From Campylorhamphus procurvoides (taxonomy: Eukaryota; Chordata; Aves; Passeriformes; Dendrocolaptidae), in the NCBI GenBank assembly GCA_013396655.1, contig WBMV01002670.1:124001-188000 (forward strand): a stretch of 64,000 nucleotides of DNA, read 5' to 3'. Shown here piece after piece: positions 61,576 to 64,000 of the stretch; within the stretch, counting starts at the first letter, position 1; the number at the start of each line of letters is the position of its first letter. The notes beneath the pieces are model-generated. The model was not told where the DNA came from and did no database searches. It saw only the letters and a program-made list of their open reading frames with translations. Position numbers and translations under genes: made by a program.

Positions 61576-64000
61576 TTAAAGACATTTCACCAAATGTAAA
61601 AGGACTCCATATTTGAACGCCAGATTGTTCTTACTTATAAGATGTTATACTAGTTTGGGGTTTTTTTCCTTTAGCAAACTAACCATCTCCTTGAAAGGAT
61701 GTGATCAGCTTTAACTTCTGATCCTCAAATTTCTGGGGACATTTAGCAACTGTTCCAAAAAAACTCTTCATTACATTGCACACCTATGAGCATCAGAACA
61801 CTTTACACAAAAGACCAATACCTTGCATTAAACTTAAACTGCCTTACCTCAAAACCAACAGAACTTCTATTTTTACATAAATGCTAACAGTCCATGCAAA
61901 GAGGAGGAAAACTCAATTTCAATAGATAATACGCCTGAGTTTATTACACACTGATGGTCTGTTCTTCCTCGAGTTTTCCATACTCAATGTACAATGACAG
62001 TTCTTTCTTCTCTGCTTTTAAGACAATACAGATGGACTGCTGCCTTTCACACTGGCTCTCAACAACTGAGAACTTCCTGCATTGTTAAAAAGGAACCTTT
62101 GGGAAAATGAGTTGTTGCTGAACTGAATTCACTTTTTACAGTAAGAAACTCCCAACAGGCAATAGAACACTTTCAAATTCCAGGACTGTGCAAGGGTTAT
62201 AATTGTGGCTTCATCTCTCTGTATTATAATGAATCTGAGACAATGAAATCTCCCCCTTGGCAGGAGGCACCAGATTGCCCCACAGCTGAAAGTGGATGCA
62301 TCGCTGCCATCCCAACTCTATGTGCTTACAGAACAGAGCCTGATTGGCCATGACAAAAACACAAGTAATTCACAACAGCAGTCGTCAATATGAAACAGCA
62401 AAGGCCTCACTCAACCAGAGAGAATGAAGCCACTCTCTCATCTCCCTGCTCTGCAGCTGTTGGAGATGAAGGGTGTCACACAAAGATGATTCAGCAGAGT
62501 TAACATTCATCTCTGTCCTGGCATTGTTGTGAAAGAGCTCAACCTGTGGACTTCAGAAGTCCTCTATGGTTGGTGCTTATTGTTGGTTGGTTCTGCCCCT
62601 CCAGGGCCATTCTTTCTGTTCAACTCTTACCCATGATGTACATAAGCATTCCCAGCAGGTAGTAAGACACAAACACCAAGGAAAGGCAACCCAACTCTTG
62701 TGTTCAATCACACCCAAAATGGCCATCAGCCATGGATTTCAAATATTTGAATCCTAATCATTTACCAGAGGATACACATGAAAATTTGAAGGGAATGGTA
62801 GGTCTGTCAAGTTGTAGGCAGTACTCTACCCATTAAATAACCCTTTCTCTGACATCTCTCTGTTACTGCATCTGGGAGGAAGGAAAAAAACCCAAACATT
62901 TGTGCAGCTTTAGTAGTACATTTCTGTTTCTGCCTCCTTATAGATATTAATGTCATACATAAATCTCCACGTTTTACTAATGGCATCATATATCTTCCCA
63001 GGCATTTCTAATTCACCCCTTGTTGCTCTATCAAGGTACTTTATCACAGAGGGTTACACTGTCAGGTATTAATGTGGTACAGACACTGTGCCTTGTCTTT
63101 CCTAGGAAAGTGCATGTTCTTGTCTAAATTACGAAGACTAATAACTTGATATATTGCCCCTCCAAACATACTTGAAGGCTGTATATTCACATAATTAGAG
63201 GGGGGTTTTTTTCCCCTTCCCTCCTGGTGACTGAACATAAATAAAGTCTCCATAGGAGTTAACCCAAGAATAAACTGTATTCCCAATGTGGAGGCTTAGA
63301 AGAAGGCTGTACTCTCACAAGGTAACTCACATCTCATCTGACTGGGACCACAAGCCACACCAAGCAAGACTCACAAGGGTGGTACAGTCTTTTTGTCACC
63401 CAGCAAACCCATGCCTGCAGAAATATTCTCTAGGAAACTACTTCTTTATCCCTGGAAGTTTCTTCATTGCAGATAAACAGTATTATGCAATGCCCTCATT
63501 GCTTAATCCATTTGGTAGGCTATGCGCTTTGAAAATTTGACACCTGACAGTTAAAATTGTTTTCAACTCATAACTGGCCTAAGGATGCCCCTTTGCTTAT
63601 TACTTCTTTGATCCAGATAAGCATTTGGCTGTTTAATCAGTCACAAGGCTGAAGCAGAAAGGGAGAATGCTCAAAAGCCTTACAACCCCACATACTTAAT
63701 GTAGCCTAAAAGTAATCTCTGGGCAGAAAGAGAAAATTTAATTAACTCTTCTCTACAAAAATGTGCAGTAAGATGTGTAGCAAGATCTTATGCATTCCTT
63801 TGAATCTTGTCATAAGTTCCTGAATACCTTTGACAGCCTAAGAAGTTATGTGTCTGCTTCTGATTAGATAATTGAAATAAATCTACACCAAATAAATTCA
63901 ATCACTTAAAATAAACTGCAGACGTACATGAACTTTATAAAATTCATGTAGTACTCCAAGCAAAAGGCATTTCTGCAAAAATTAGCTCTCATGGAGGAAT
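61576..64000. other. Noncoding stretch to the window end
   Basis: Unique AT-rich sequence, with a G5T7C4 patch near 63200-63218. Frames of up to 84 codons have no recognised features. No repeat identified. Confidence 0.5.

Overview
The window looks like a piece of a bird chromosome, probably deep inside an intron or a gene desert. The main evidence is several copies of CR1, the dominant avian LINE. At least three end in the CR1 3' terminus, seen as (G)ATTCTATG on the plus strand or CATAGAATC/CACAGAATC when inverted. Older CR1/L3-like and MIR-like fragments and remnants of ancient palindromic elements fit an amniote genome. I see no Alu, L1 or B1 elements, no CpG island and nothing bacterial or viral in organisation. 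GC is low (about 35% in 360 bases counted by hand). The order of bird cannot be read from this sequence.

No protein-coding host gene, rRNA, tRNA or CRISPR array could be supported. The longest open frames (182, 154 and 142 codons) are about what chance gives in 64 kb of AT-rich DNA read in six frames, and none has a recognisable domain. The only coding signatures are fragments of retrotransposon ORFs.

Layout: 0-16 kb is mostly unique AT-rich sequence with simple repeats and one palindromic-element remnant near 2.15 kb. From 16.4 to 20.8 kb lies the densest repeat cluster: a plus-strand CR1 3' end, a minus-strand CR1-like segment with ORF1-like and ORF2-like pieces, MIR-like fragments, an old CR1/L3 tail and a minus-strand CR1 3' end. 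From 20.8 to 45.9 kb there is long unique sequence with isolated fragments at 31.5, 33.7, 34.4, 37.7 and 40.2 kb. The old CR1/L3 piece at 46 kb and the MIR-like piece at 49.2 kb are followed by a candidate solo LTR at 51.6-51.86 kb, a 22-base gap, an internally deleted CR1 at 53.3-53.9 kb, and an 80-base duplicated segment bounded by ambiguous bases. The last 8 kb are unique sequence with two ancient SINE-like tails.

The plus strand has an A+C excess in the lines counted, and most A-rich simple repeats face the same way. This would fit transcription from the minus strand, as in a long intron, but the sample is small. No new biological system was found. The most checkable oddities are the N-bounded duplication, the minus-strand CR1 ORF1-like segment, the ancient palindromes and the strand asymmetry.
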